A DNA stretch of 64,000 nucleotides, from the NCBI RefSeq assembly GCF_009695915.1, contig NZ_VUMZ01000011.1, positions 1 to 64,000 on the forward strand. The letters are read 5' to 3'. The notes under the pieces were generated by a model that saw nothing but the letters and a program-made list of their open reading frames with translations, searched no databases and was not told the DNA's origin. Positions within the stretch are counted from its first letter, which is position 1. The number at the start of each line of letters is the position of its first letter. This DNA is from Hornefia butyriciproducens (GTDB taxonomy: Bacteria; Bacillota; Clostridia; Peptostreptococcales; Anaerovoracaceae). Shown here in pieces: positions 43,356 to 51,784 of the stretch. The translations under genes were made by a program, and so were the position numbers.

Positions 43356-44498
43356 TCATTCAAACGGAAATTGATACGGGAGACTGAACCGGTCACGAAG
43401 CTCCCTGAATTCTTTCTGCAGTGATTTCCCTACCGGAACGCCCCTGTTTTTCCGGTATTCGCGGATCAGATGTGCCTTCTCGCCCGGCGTGAATATGCGG
43501 ACTGCTCCCGGAGCTTTGGCGGAGGAGCGAAGTGCTCGCAGAATATCTCCGGTTTTCTTCCGGAAGACGTCCTCACCGCTGAAAAACTCCGGATTAATAA
43601 CCAGGAAAAAGTGTCCGAGATGATAGGGGCGCCGAGAGCCGTCCGTATTTTTGTCGGTCAGGTCCTTCATGAACAGTCCGTCTGCCAGTGCCGCACTGAG
43701 AATTTCCACAACAGCGGCGTAGCCATATCCTTTGTAGCCCGCCAGTTCCTCGCCGATTCCTCCCAGAGGAGCAAGAGACGCCTCTCCCTCCGTCAGCGCC
43801 TTCAGGATCGCTTCACTGTCGGTCATGGCGCGTCCGTCCCTTCCGACCACCATGCCTGCCGGAGTGTCCCGGCCGTTCCTTGCGAAAAATTCAATCTTTC
43901 CTCTTTGGGTGATGGAGGTCGCACAATCCAGAATAAACGGAAATCCTTCGTCGGTGGGAAGTGAGAAAGTCAGCGGATTAGTTCCCATCATATTGTCCAC
44001 GCCGAAGGTGGGGGCGATAGACGGGCGCGCATTAGTTCCGGAAATCCCGATCATCCCACGGTCGGTCGCCATGGTTGTCCAGTACCCGGCAATTCCGTAG
44101 TGCGAAGAATTGCGTATCGCTCCCATCGCCAGTCCATACCGCGAAGCTTTTTCCAGCAGCATCTCCATAACCCTGCGGGACGCCACCATGCCCATTCCGT
44201 CATGTGCGTCCGCCACCACCGTCGTCGGCGTATCCTTCAGAATCTCGAGTTCTGTGACCGGACGAAGAATTCCGGCGTCGATCCGGTCGATGTAAATCGG
44301 CTTGAACCGATTGCATCCATGGCTTTCAACTCCTCTGCGGTCGCTCTCAAGCAGAACGTCCGTACAAATTTCAGCATCCTCCTCCGGTACGCCCACTGCC
44401 CGGAAAACATCCGTCATGAATCCGCCGGCTGTCTCCCATGGAACAAAGGGACGCGTCTCATTATCAATTACTCCGTTTTCATCAAACTGAATTGCCAT
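43356..44498 (-). CDS. Ldh2-family (malate/L-sulfolactate/ureidoglycolate-type) dehydrogenase
   Basis: 380 residues from ATG 44498. The NADP(H)-dependent Ldh2 fold shows SDRRGVESHGCNRF, SSHYGIAGYWTTMA (catalytic His), GTNPLTFSLPT and GYKGYGYAAVVEIL. The usual length is 330-360; here 20-30 extra residues follow at the C-terminus. Substrate cannot be set between malate, ureidoglycolate and related 2-hydroxyacids. Sixty further in-frame codons are open upstream to a TTG at 44678 without a convincing ribosome site. Confidence 0.85.
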   Translation of the reverse strand: MAIQFDENGVIDNETRPFVPWETAGGFMTDVFRAVGVPEEDAEICTDVLLESDRRGVESHGCNRFKPIYIDRIDAGILRPVTELEILKDTPTTVVADAHDGMGMVASRRVMEMLLEKASRYGLAMGAIRNSSHYGIAGYWTTMATDRGMIGISGTNARPSIAPTFGVDNMMGTNPLTFSLPTDEGFPFILDCATSITQRGKIEFFARNGRDTPAGMVVGRDGRAMTDSEAILKALTEGEASLAPLGGIGEELAGYKGYGYAAVVEILSAALADGLFMKDLTDKNTDGSRRPYHLGHFFLVINPEFFSGEDVFRKKTGDILRALRSSAKAPGAVRIFTPGEKAHLIREYRKNRGVPVGKSLQKEFRELRDRFSLPYQFPFE

Positions 44499-44902
44499 AA
44501 CTCTTTCATACTCCTGTTTTTCATTAATTCTATTTTCTACGAATTTCAGTGGGAAGCCGAACGGAAAACGTGATTCAGCTGCTTTCTGATGAAAATCCCT
44601 CAGAACCCTCTCGGTCAGATCAACAGCCTTTAATGTCAATTCCTTTTTCATGCTGTATGTCTGCAATTTCCTCGTCAAAAACTTTGTAGTCTGTAGTAAA
44701 GTTTAATCCATATCCCTCGTATTTTCAACCGATCCTGTGGAGAAAAACACCGGGAAAACAAAAAGAAGAGAACCTGCCGGGAACCGCTTCGAGATCAAAA
44801 GACGAACATTCCCGCATCCGTTACGAACGCGGGAATGTTTTTTGTAACTGTCGTAATCACGCAATCTGAAGCCGCACCTGCGGTTCTTCAAGTCTCCGAT
44901 GA
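44499..44902. other. spacer between the dehydrogenase and symporter genes
   Basis: 44499-44678 is an in-frame upstream extension of the dehydrogenase, possibly translated. The rest holds no gene; a hairpin is at 44805-44843. Confidence 0.45.
44805..44843. terminator. hairpin terminator after the alanine symporter
   Basis: AACATTCCCGC (44805-44815) pairs with GCGGGAATGTT (44829-44839); the plus side ends in TTTT, the minus side in TTCGTCTTTTG. It most likely terminates the symporter transcript, about 60 bases past its stop codon. Confidence 0.6.
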
Positions 44903-46432
44903 TTATTTAATCGCCTCGGCCTCAGTAACTCCGGTTTTGGATTCCGCCGCTTTCTTGGCCGCTTTCAGATCGGAATACTTCTCCTCTACGATCTCATCCC
45001 AGAGTTCGCAGTTGTCAAAGCCGATATCCTCCGGAATAAATACCGGATCCAGACCAAGATGTTTCTGATACTCGTAATCCTTAAGGAGCCTGAAGGACTT
45101 GGGCGCCATCAGCGCCAGCACCGGCAGGTTGAGCCAGCACATGATTCCGACGCCGACATCCGCGTAGTTCCATGCTGTAGTCATATCCTTCATGGATGCG
45201 AACAGCGACAGAGTCGCAATGATGATAACGCCGATGAAATATGCGTATTTCTTCGCCTTGTCGGAAACCGCATTCATAATATACTGGATGTTCGCATCCG
45301 CATAGACTGCGAAAGACAGCAGCGTTGTGAACGCGAAGAAGAAGATTGCAATGGTGATGAACGGTGCTCCGAATCCCGGAATCAGGGTATCAATCGCTCT
45401 CTGAACATAACCGGGGCCTGCTTCTACGCCGGGAAGATTTTCGACGATGAAGCTCTTTCCATCCAGCGCCAGAACGTTGTAGCATCCGGTGGACAAAATC
45501 ATCAGCGCAGTTGCGGTGCAGACCATCAGTGTATCAACGTAAACGGAAAACGCCTGTGCCAAACCCTGCTTAGCCGGATGGGAAACCTCTGCCGTAGCAG
45601 CAGCGTGTGCTCCGGAACCCCAACCTGCTTCGTTGGAGTAGATTCCTCTCTTAACGCCCATCATGACGCACTGTCCAAAGATTCCTCCGAACAAAGCCTC
45701 CTGATTGAACGCGGAACGGAAAATCAGAGCAAACATCGGTCCGATCTGTTTTGCGTTCGCAACCAGAATAATGATCGCGAGTACGATGTATACAATCGCC
45801 ATGATTGGCACGACATACGATGCGAAGGAGCCGATTCTCTTCAGTCCGCCGATGGTAACCAGCAGGAACAGTACGAAGATCACTATGCCGACAACCAGCG
45901 GATTGATATTGAGGTTCAGGCCTTTGAATGCGGTGGAAATCGCGTTTGCCTGAACGGTCGGGCCTGTGATGGTCATCGCCAGGATCGTCGCGCAGGCAAA
46001 GATGATCGCCAGCGGCTTCGCCTTCAGTCCTTTTTCGATGTAGTAAGCCGGGCCGCCTCTGTACTGATTCAGTACCTTTCTTTTGTACACCTGCGCAAGT
46101 GCAGACTCAGAAAACGCAGATCCTGCACTTACCAGCGCGATTATCCACATCCAGAACACCGCACCCGGACCCCCGGTTCCGATAGCGCTCGCCACACCGG
46201 CGATGTTTCCGGTTCCGACTCTGCCACCCAGTGCCATAGCAAATCCCTGGAAAGAGGAAACTCCGTTCTCACTGGATCCTCCTCTTACGAGCTGATGCAC
46301 CATATCCTTGATCAGCCTGAACTGAGGGAACTTCATCCCGATCGACAGGAAAATTCCTACGCCCAGAGCGAGGTAGACAAGTGCCGGAGCCCACAGAAAG
46401 CCGTTCAATGTACTTGCTAAGCTGTCTAACAT
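44903..46432 (-). CDS. alanine or glycine:cation symporter (AGCS family)
   Basis: 509 residues with about ten membrane segments and family signatures GGRVGTGNIAGVASAIGTGG near 69-88 and SNEAGWGSGAHAAATAEVSH near 276-295. It imports alanine or glycine with Na+ or H+. AAAGGAG precedes the ATG. No glycine riboswitch was found in the leader. Confidence 0.95.
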   Translation of the reverse strand: MLDSLASTLNGFLWAPALVYLALGVGIFLSIGMKFPQFRLIKDMVHQLVRGGSSENGVSSFQGFAMALGGRVGTGNIAGVASAIGTGGPGAVFWMWIIALVSAGSAFSESALAQVYKRKVLNQYRGGPAYYIEKGLKAKPLAIIFACATILAMTITGPTVQANAISTAFKGLNLNINPLVVGIVIFVLFLLVTIGGLKRIGSFASYVVPIMAIVYIVLAIIILVANAKQIGPMFALIFRSAFNQEALFGGIFGQCVMMGVKRGIYSNEAGWGSGAHAAATAEVSHPAKQGLAQAFSVYVDTLMVCTATALMILSTGCYNVLALDGKSFIVENLPGVEAGPGYVQRAIDTLIPGFGAPFITIAIFFFAFTTLLSFAVYADANIQYIMNAVSDKAKKYAYFIGVIIIATLSLFASMKDMTTAWNYADVGVGIMCWLNLPVLALMAPKSFRLLKDYEYQKHLGLDPVFIPEDIGFDNCELWDEIVEEKYSDLKAAKKAAESKTGVTEAEAIK

Positions 46433-46855
46433 AAAAAACTCCTTTCAATTATTGCGAAAAAGACTCACCGCCATACGGCAAATAATAACTCTGTGTTATA
46501 TAATAGATGTTCAATTCAAAAAAACTCAAAAAAAATCGAGTACATGCGAGATATTTCGGAAAAAAACCACGATTCAACCAATTGCAGAACCGCCGCAGCG
46601 GCGGATTCCCACGAGCGCGCGAGGCTGTAGCCACCATACAACTACTCTCCCATGGAATTTATAATAATTTAATAAATTATTTACATAATATTTTCGTTGA
46701 CGTGATAGGCTGAACTTCAGAATATCCGATCTCCCGACGCTGCCTGACTGAATTGACTGCAACAGTCGTGAAGAGAAACTGTTTTCGCCGTTCACCATCT
46801 TCACATCGACCATGCGAATCCGGGGATTTCAATCAACGCTCAGATATAGTATAAT
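46433..46855. other. spacer upstream of the symporter, no gene seen
   Basis: Contains the symporter promoter area (around 46480-46520), the perfect palindrome CCGCCGCAGCGGCGG (46592-46606 region), a strongly AT-rich stretch (46655-46700) and no credible coding frame. Confidence 0.45.
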
Positions 46856-46996
46856 AATTAGTGTCTGCTCATTAAGTCCCCGTCGGACTTAATGGGCGCT
46901 GACGGCAGTTTTTCAGCAGCGCCGCGACGCACCATCCAATGGAAGGGTACGCCGGCAGACACTAATTGATGCTTGTGCTCAGGGATTCGGCCGTTT
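46856..46996 (+). repeat. MITE-like repeat, long form (partner at 5150)
   Basis: Perfect 13-bp inverted ends AATTAGTGTCTGC (46856-46868) and GCAGACACTAATT (46955-46967). Inside, GCTCATTAAGTCC (46867-46879) pairs with GGACTTAATGGGC (46885-46897), i.e. a complete short palindrome. Relative to 5150-5217 it has 44 more internal bases. Similarity to the other copy runs on to CCGTTT at 46996. No coding capacity. Confidence 0.88.
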
Positions 46997-47097
46997 GTTA
47001 ACACACAGCTCGTAAGTGTGCCGGAGTCGTGCAGAACTTCTCCTGCTCGGCGTGCGCCGAATCCGCACCGGATCTCCGATACGAAGGAGGTATTTTT

Positions 47098-48219
47098 ATG
47101 ACAATCAGGAAACGACTGATTCTTTCCAATTTGCTGATGATCCTGCTGCCGGCTGTCATGGCGCTGGCTGCTTCTGTGGTAATCGGGGATATATTTGAGA
47201 ACCGGATGGACGGGCTTGAAGAAATTTTCGAGGAGGGACATCTGGATATCGGAGATTTTGAAGACCTGAAAACATCGCTGCTTGCACTTGCCGGCGGAAT
47301 CGCGATGATTTTCATCGGCGCAGTTATTCTGATCAGCGTTATTCTGACCGGAATCATAAGCCGATCCATCATCCGTCCGCTTGAGGAACTTCGGGAAGGA
47401 GCGCGACGCATAGGAAACGGAGATCTGGATGCAGAGATCGCCTACAGAAGAAACAATGAAATCGGCGAAGTGTGCAGGGATTTCAATGAGATGCGCATCC
47501 GTCTGAAGCAGTCGGTAGAGGAACGAATCCGATACGATCAGTACAGACGTGAGATGATCAGTGGAATCTCTCACGATCTCCGCACGCCTCTGACCTCCAT
47601 CCGCGGCTACGTCGAGGGTCTGCGGGACGGCATTGCAGATACAGATGAAAAGCGGGAGCGTTACTATGCGGCGATACAGCGGCGCACCTCCGACCTGGAA
47701 TCGTTAGTCGAGACCCTTTCTTTGTTCAGCAGGCTTGAAAATTCATCCTTTCATTACAACCTGCAGAGAACCGAGCTCGGCACGTACATTTCCTCCCTTA
47801 TCGACGACTATATGAGCGGCGCAGAGCGCGACCGGATAAATATTTTGTACAAAGCGCAGTCACCCGAACCTGTGGCCATGATTGATCCCCGGGAAATGAA
47901 GCGGCTCTTCGTCAATCTCTTTGAAAACAGCCTACGATACAGCCAGAAGGACTTAGTCACCGTCAGCGTGGATGTCCGTTCGGACGGTCAGTCGGCGCTT
48001 ATCACAGTTTCCGACGACGGTCCCGGCGTTCCGGAAGACGAGCTTGAGAGAATATTCGACAGCTTCTACCGGGGCGACAAAGCCAGATCCAACGCCGGCG
48101 AAGGAAGCGGCCTGGGGCTCTCCATCGTGAAGAGCATCGCGGAGGGGCACGGCGGCAGTGTGCGCGCCTTCAACCGAGACGGCCTGAGCATTGAAATCGA
48201 GCTGCCGGCTGTGCGCTGA
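47098..48219 (+). CDS. sensor histidine kinase
   Basis: 373 residues: two membrane segments (about 8-30 and 62-88) enclosing a short acidic external loop, HAMP domain (90-143), dimerisation domain with SHDLRTPLTSIRGY and phospho-His near 159, and the ATP-binding domain with NLFENSLRYS, DDGPGVPEDELERIF and GSGLGLSI. AAGGAGG lies eight bases before ATG 47098. The kinase gene precedes its regulator, the reverse of the more common order. Confidence 0.95.
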   Translation: MTIRKRLILSNLLMILLPAVMALAASVVIGDIFENRMDGLEEIFEEGHLDIGDFEDLKTSLLALAGGIAMIFIGAVILISVILTGIISRSIIRPLEELREGARRIGNGDLDAEIAYRRNNEIGEVCRDFNEMRIRLKQSVEERIRYDQYRREMISGISHDLRTPLTSIRGYVEGLRDGIADTDEKRERYYAAIQRRTSDLESLVETLSLFSRLENSSFHYNLQRTELGTYISSLIDDYMSGAERDRINILYKAQSPEPVAMIDPREMKRLFVNLFENSLRYSQKDLVTVSVDVRSDGQSALITVSDDGPGVPEDELERIFDSFYRGDKARSNAGEGSGLGLSIVKSIAEGHGGSVRAFNRDGLSIEIELPAVR

Positions 48220-48286
48220 AATCGAACTGCCGATTATCTGTTGAATTCGAATCACCGACTGCCATTGAAGTTAAGAGGAGTAACCT

Positions 48287-48985
48287 ATGAAGAAAATACT
48301 GATTGCAGAAGACGATGAACTGATTGCGGCGCTGGAGCGGGATTATCTTGAAGCCGCGGAATTTGAGGTGGTCATCGCATCCGACGGATTTGAGGGCATG
48401 CGCCTGGCGACGGAGGAGGAATACGCGCTGATCCTGCTTGACGTCATGCTCCCCGGCCCCAGCGGTTTTGACATCTGCCGTGAGGTGCGCAGGAACAAAA
48501 ACACACCGATCATCATGGTGACAGCAAGGAAAGAAGACGTTGACAAAATTCGCGGACTCGGTCTGGGCGCGGACGATTACATAATCAAGCCGTTCAGCCC
48601 CTCTGAAATGGTGGCAAGAGTCCGGGCACACATCCGGATACACGAAAGACTGCTCAGCGAGGCGCGCGAGCCGGTGAAAACGCAGGTCATCGAGGTCGGC
48701 GGACTGAAAATCGATACACTTTCCCACCGTGTCTTTGTAAACGGCTCGGAGGTCGCTCTGACGAACAAAGAATACGAACTGCTTTGTTTCCTCGCATCAA
48801 ACCCGAACATCGTGTTTTCGAAGGACGCCCTGTTCGACCGGATCTGGGGCATGGACGCCTGCGGGGACACCTCTACCGTGACGGTTCACATCAACAGAAT
48901 CCGGGAAAAAATCGAAGACGACACTGCAAACCCCCGTTACATCGAGACCGTCTGGGGCGCCGGATATCGATTTACAATTCTGTAA
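48287..48985 (+). CDS. OmpR-family response regulator
   Basis: 232 residues: receiver domain with acidic pair EDDE (8-11), phosphorylation Asp52 in LLDVMLPGPSG, Lys in IIKPFSP, then a winged-helix DNA-binding domain ending WGAGYRFTIL. GAGGAG precedes the ATG. It forms a two-component system with the kinase, 67 bases upstream. Confidence 0.96.
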   Translation: MKKILIAEDDELIAALERDYLEAAEFEVVIASDGFEGMRLATEEEYALILLDVMLPGPSGFDICREVRRNKNTPIIMVTARKEDVDKIRGLGLGADDYIIKPFSPSEMVARVRAHIRIHERLLSEAREPVKTQVIEVGGLKIDTLSHRVFVNGSEVALTNKEYELLCFLASNPNIVFSKDALFDRIWGMDACGDTSTVTVHINRIREKIEDDTANPRYIETVWGAGYRFTIL

Positions 48986-49036
48986 CCGCCGCCGCGAATT
49001 CCGTATCCGTGAAAAAAATTCCGGAGTTTATAAAAT

Positions 49037-49080
49037 ATTAATAAGCTGTTAAAATCAGTTTAATTTTTTTCCTCTATACT
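49037..49080 (+). promoter_or_regulatory. putative response-regulator binding region of the PepSY-like gene
   Basis: ATTAAT (49037), GTTAAA (49048) and GTTTAA (49058) repeat at 11- and 10-base steps, followed by TATACT at 49075-49080. No good -35 box lies 17 bases upstream of TATACT, which fits an activator-dependent promoter. OmpR-type regulators bind such phased direct repeats. Inference from pattern and position. Confidence 0.45.
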
Positions 49081-49159
49081 ATGTCCAACAGTTGAAAATA
49101 CTTACTAAACAGGAGACTGTGACGTAAACGTCGCAGCAGACACAAAGGAGGAAAATTTT

Positions 49160-49753
49160 ATGGAGGATAAGAATAAGAAGAAGGGAATTTCCGGGAAACT
49201 GACAATGACTGAGGCACGGAGTTTTATCGGCAGGCACAAAAGACTGATGACTGCCGCCGCCGCATTCGTCATAATCGCGGCGATCACACTGCCCGTTGCC
49301 AATTACGCGCTGGAGCGTTATGAAGACAAGCTGGAGGCACGGTATGAAACAAAACTGAATGCGCAGGCTGCCGGTCAGACGGATACTCTGCAGACAACAG
49401 CGACAGACGCTCAGACCTCCCCGACCCGACTCACGGATGACAACAACGATCCGGAAGACGCTCAGGAGCAGCGCGCACTGGCCGAGCTTGCGAAAAAAGC
49501 CGGCTGCACGGAAAGCGAAGCTCTGTCGGTGCTCAAAAAGCATCTGAATCTCAAGGACAGCGCGGACATCGTGTCAGACGGACTGGAAGAAGAAAACGGC
49601 GCGCTCTTTTACGAATTCAAATACCTCGATACAAAGGGAGTCGTGCACAGTTATATGGTGAATGCTTCCACCAGGGCAGTCGTTGAAGAAATGGACGATG
49701 ACCATGACGACCGGAACGACATCGACGACGACCGCTATGAATACGACGACTGA
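49160..49753 (+). CDS. membrane-anchored PepSY-like protein
   Basis: 197 residues: cytosolic head, one membrane segment (about 32-48), a low-complexity linker (Thr, Gln, Asp) and a C-terminal PepSY-like domain (about 110-180, with ALFYEFKYLDTKGVVHSYMV then NASTRAVVEEMDDD). It ends in an Asp-rich tail. PepSY-type proteins often neighbour two-component systems and act outside the membrane on proteases or signals. Likely regulon member of the adjacent system. AAAGGAGG precedes the ATG. Confidence 0.8.
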   Translation: MEDKNKKKGISGKLTMTEARSFIGRHKRLMTAAAAFVIIAAITLPVANYALERYEDKLEARYETKLNAQAAGQTDTLQTTATDAQTSPTRLTDDNNDPEDAQEQRALAELAKKAGCTESEALSVLKKHLNLKDSADIVSDGLEEENGALFYEFKYLDTKGVVHSYMVNASTRAVVEEMDDDHDDRNDIDDDRYEYDD

Positions 49754-49775
49754 TCAGCACTGTCCGGCACTGACT

Positions 49776-49820
49776 AATGCGGCAGAGGGCTTCGGAAACG
49801 GCGAAGCCCTCTGCCGCATT
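49776..49820. terminator. perfect 19-bp hairpin
   Basis: AATGCGGCAGAGGGCTTCG (49776-49794) pairs without mismatch with 49802-49820. It is just past the PepSY-like gene and just before a second, T-tailed hairpin. Confidence 0.75.
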
Positions 49821-49827
49821 TAACAGC

Positions 49828-49852
49828 AAGACTGCCTTCGCAGTCTTTTTTT
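49828..49852 (+). terminator. second terminator after the PepSY-like gene
   Basis: AAGACTGC (49828-49835) pairs with GCAGTCTT (49840-49847) around CTTC, then TTTTT. A classical intrinsic terminator in tandem with the hairpin at 49776. Confidence 0.88.
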
Positions 49853-49958
49853 GTGATGCGGTTCACGGAAAAGGCAATCGGAATAAGTCCCACCGGCGGA
49901 GAAAAAGCAAACGCCCCGGCTGGAATTATGGTACAATACGAAGCAGGAGGTTTCTTCT

Positions 49959-50360
49959 ATGAACGCAAAGAAAGAAAATACGGATGCCCTGAGCCGAAAG
50001 GTTCTGACGGGCATCCGTGATGAAATTCTGGACGGGCTGTATGCGGAGTTCGGCGAACACCCTGCAGAAATGGCGCGCCAGCGCCGGATTGCCGCGGCAA
50101 AATACGTCTTCGACCGACGTCAGGTCGGGATACGTTCCGGCATCGTCGCCATTGATTTCGCCATGCGCGATCTCCGTCTTCCTTCGGAAGACGCCCAAGC
50201 CTATAAAAACATCTTCCGGCTGTGCCAGTACTTTGTTTTCCGGGACGGTGATCTGCGGCAGCAGGTTCTGGACTTCAGTCAGACGCCGGACGCCGCACGG
50301 ATCCCGAAAAGCATGGACTGGATTCTGAAGAATCTGGACAGTTTCTGCGAATCCGTGTAA
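49959..50360 (+). CDS. hypothetical protein, 133 residues
   Basis: No family recognised. The protein is mostly helical and charged, with no membrane segment or signal (DEILDGLYAEFGEHPAEMAR, MRDLRLPSEDAQAYKNIFRL). AGGAGG lies before the ATG, so it is likely expressed. It is convergent with the nucleoside phosphorylase gene. Confidence 0.75.
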   Translation: MNAKKENTDALSRKVLTGIRDEILDGLYAEFGEHPAEMARQRRIAAAKYVFDRRQVGIRSGIVAIDFAMRDLRLPSEDAQAYKNIFRLCQYFVFRDGDLRQQVLDFSQTPDAARIPKSMDWILKNLDSFCESV

Positions 50361-50413
50361 TGCCGCAGCCGGCTTTATACACTGCCCTGCAAGAGCCGCC
50401 GCAATACCGCAGT

Positions 50414-51721
50414 TTATTTCCCGACGATTTCCTTTATCAGCGTTGGTTTTTCCGGTTTTTTCTTATCGATGATGTAAGCCTTCCGGGCCTGCTCGGCCGC
50501 AGCATCCGCCTTCTTGCGTCCGCTGCTGAAGACAGACGCGAGAACGTCCCCTTTCGACACATGATCCCCTACCTTCACATGCAGCAGAATTCCCGCGCCG
50601 GGGTCGATGCTGTCTTCCTTTGTCGCCCGGCCCGCGCCGGAATGCTGTGAAGCGATGCCGATCTGCTCCGCGTCGATCTGCCGGATGTATCCGGTTTCCT
50701 GTGCGATAACGTCGCACTCGGACGGACTCACAGTCAGAATCGAGGGATCGTCACACACCAGCGGATCGCCTCCCTGAGCCGTGATCAGCGCACGGAGTTT
50801 CTCCAGTCCGGCGCCGCTGACCAGCGCCTGCCTGGCCACATACGCTCCCTCTTCATAAGTCCTGACCCGGCCGCCCAGGTAAATCATGGCGCCGGCGATC
50901 TCCACAGAAAGCTCAGTGATATCCTCCGGACCCTCGTTCCGCAGCACATGAATAGCCTCCTGCACCTCCAGCGCGTTTCCTACTGCGTCACCCAGCGGCT
51001 GACTCATATCCGTAATTATTGCGATCGTCCGGCGCCCGGCGTCAGCGCCGATATCCACCATAATCTGCGCAAGCCTGCGGGCATCCTCCTGCGATTTCAT
51101 AAACGCCCCTCTCCCGCACTTCACATCCAGAACGATGGCGTCGCTGCCGGCAGCCAGTTTTTTGCTCATGATGGAGGACGCGATCAGGCTCATGTTTTCC
51201 ACCGTGCCTGTCACATCGCGCAGGGCGTACAGTTTTTTGTCGGCCGGCGTAATATGTCCCGACTGCCCGATCAGCGCAATTCCCGTTTCCCGCACCTGCT
51301 TCATGAACGCCTCCGGCTCCAGTGTCGTCCGAAGCCCCGGAATGGATTCCAGCTTATCCACCGTTCCTCCGGTAAACCCGAGGCCGCGTCCGCTCATCTT
51401 GGCGACAGGCACGCCGCAGGCCGCGGCGATCGGACCGACGATCAATGTAGTTTTGTCCCCCACTCCTCCCGTAGAATGCTTGTCAACTTTAATTCCCGGA
51501 ACAGAGGAAAGATCCACCGTATCCCCGGAGCGTCGCATCGCCTCGGTCAGCTCCATTGTTTCTCCGCGGTCAAGTCCCTGAAAATAAATCGCCATCAGCA
51601 GTGCGGAAGCCTGATAATCCGGAATTTCCTCCCGGACATATCCGTCTACGAAAAATCTGATTTCCGCCGGTGACAGCACGCCGCCGTCCCGCTTCCTGAT
51701 GATAATATCCTGCATATCCAT
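50414..51721 (-). CDS. pdp: pyrimidine-nucleoside phosphorylase
   Basis: 435 residues. It phosphorolyses uridine and thymidine to base and (deoxy)ribose 1-phosphate. Landmarks: KVDKHSTGGVGDKTTLIVGP (phosphate site), KMSGRGLGFTGGTVDKLE, and the C-terminal domain with VKVGDHVSKGDVLASVF. The deoxyribose phosphate product is the substrate of the next gene's enzyme, DeoB. AGAGGTGG precedes the ATG. Confidence 0.96.
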   Translation of the reverse strand: MDMQDIIIRKRDGGVLSPAEIRFFVDGYVREEIPDYQASALLMAIYFQGLDRGETMELTEAMRRSGDTVDLSSVPGIKVDKHSTGGVGDKTTLIVGPIAAACGVPVAKMSGRGLGFTGGTVDKLESIPGLRTTLEPEAFMKQVRETGIALIGQSGHITPADKKLYALRDVTGTVENMSLIASSIMSKKLAAGSDAIVLDVKCGRGAFMKSQEDARRLAQIMVDIGADAGRRTIAIITDMSQPLGDAVGNALEVQEAIHVLRNEGPEDITELSVEIAGAMIYLGGRVRTYEEGAYVARQALVSGAGLEKLRALITAQGGDPLVCDDPSILTVSPSECDVIAQETGYIRQIDAEQIGIASQHSGAGRATKEDSIDPGAGILLHVKVGDHVSKGDVLASVFSSGRKKADAAAEQARKAYIIDKKKPEKPTLIKEIVGK

Positions 51722-51784
51722 AAAATCCCACCTCTCAGTGCAAGGGAAAGCCCGGGGTAAACTTCTCCGGGCTCTGCCTGCTGG

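Noticed and set aside
45059-46420. A 453-codon plus-strand frame opposite the alanine symporter
   Set aside because: It mirrors the symporter gene, whose membrane segments and signatures are clear; no ribosome site.
46590-46700. Possible structured RNA or 5S-like fragment on the minus strand (GGGAGAGTAG, GGTGGCTAC)
   Set aside because: The pieces are in the wrong order for 5S rRNA, and glycine-riboswitch conserved boxes are missing despite the symporter downstream.
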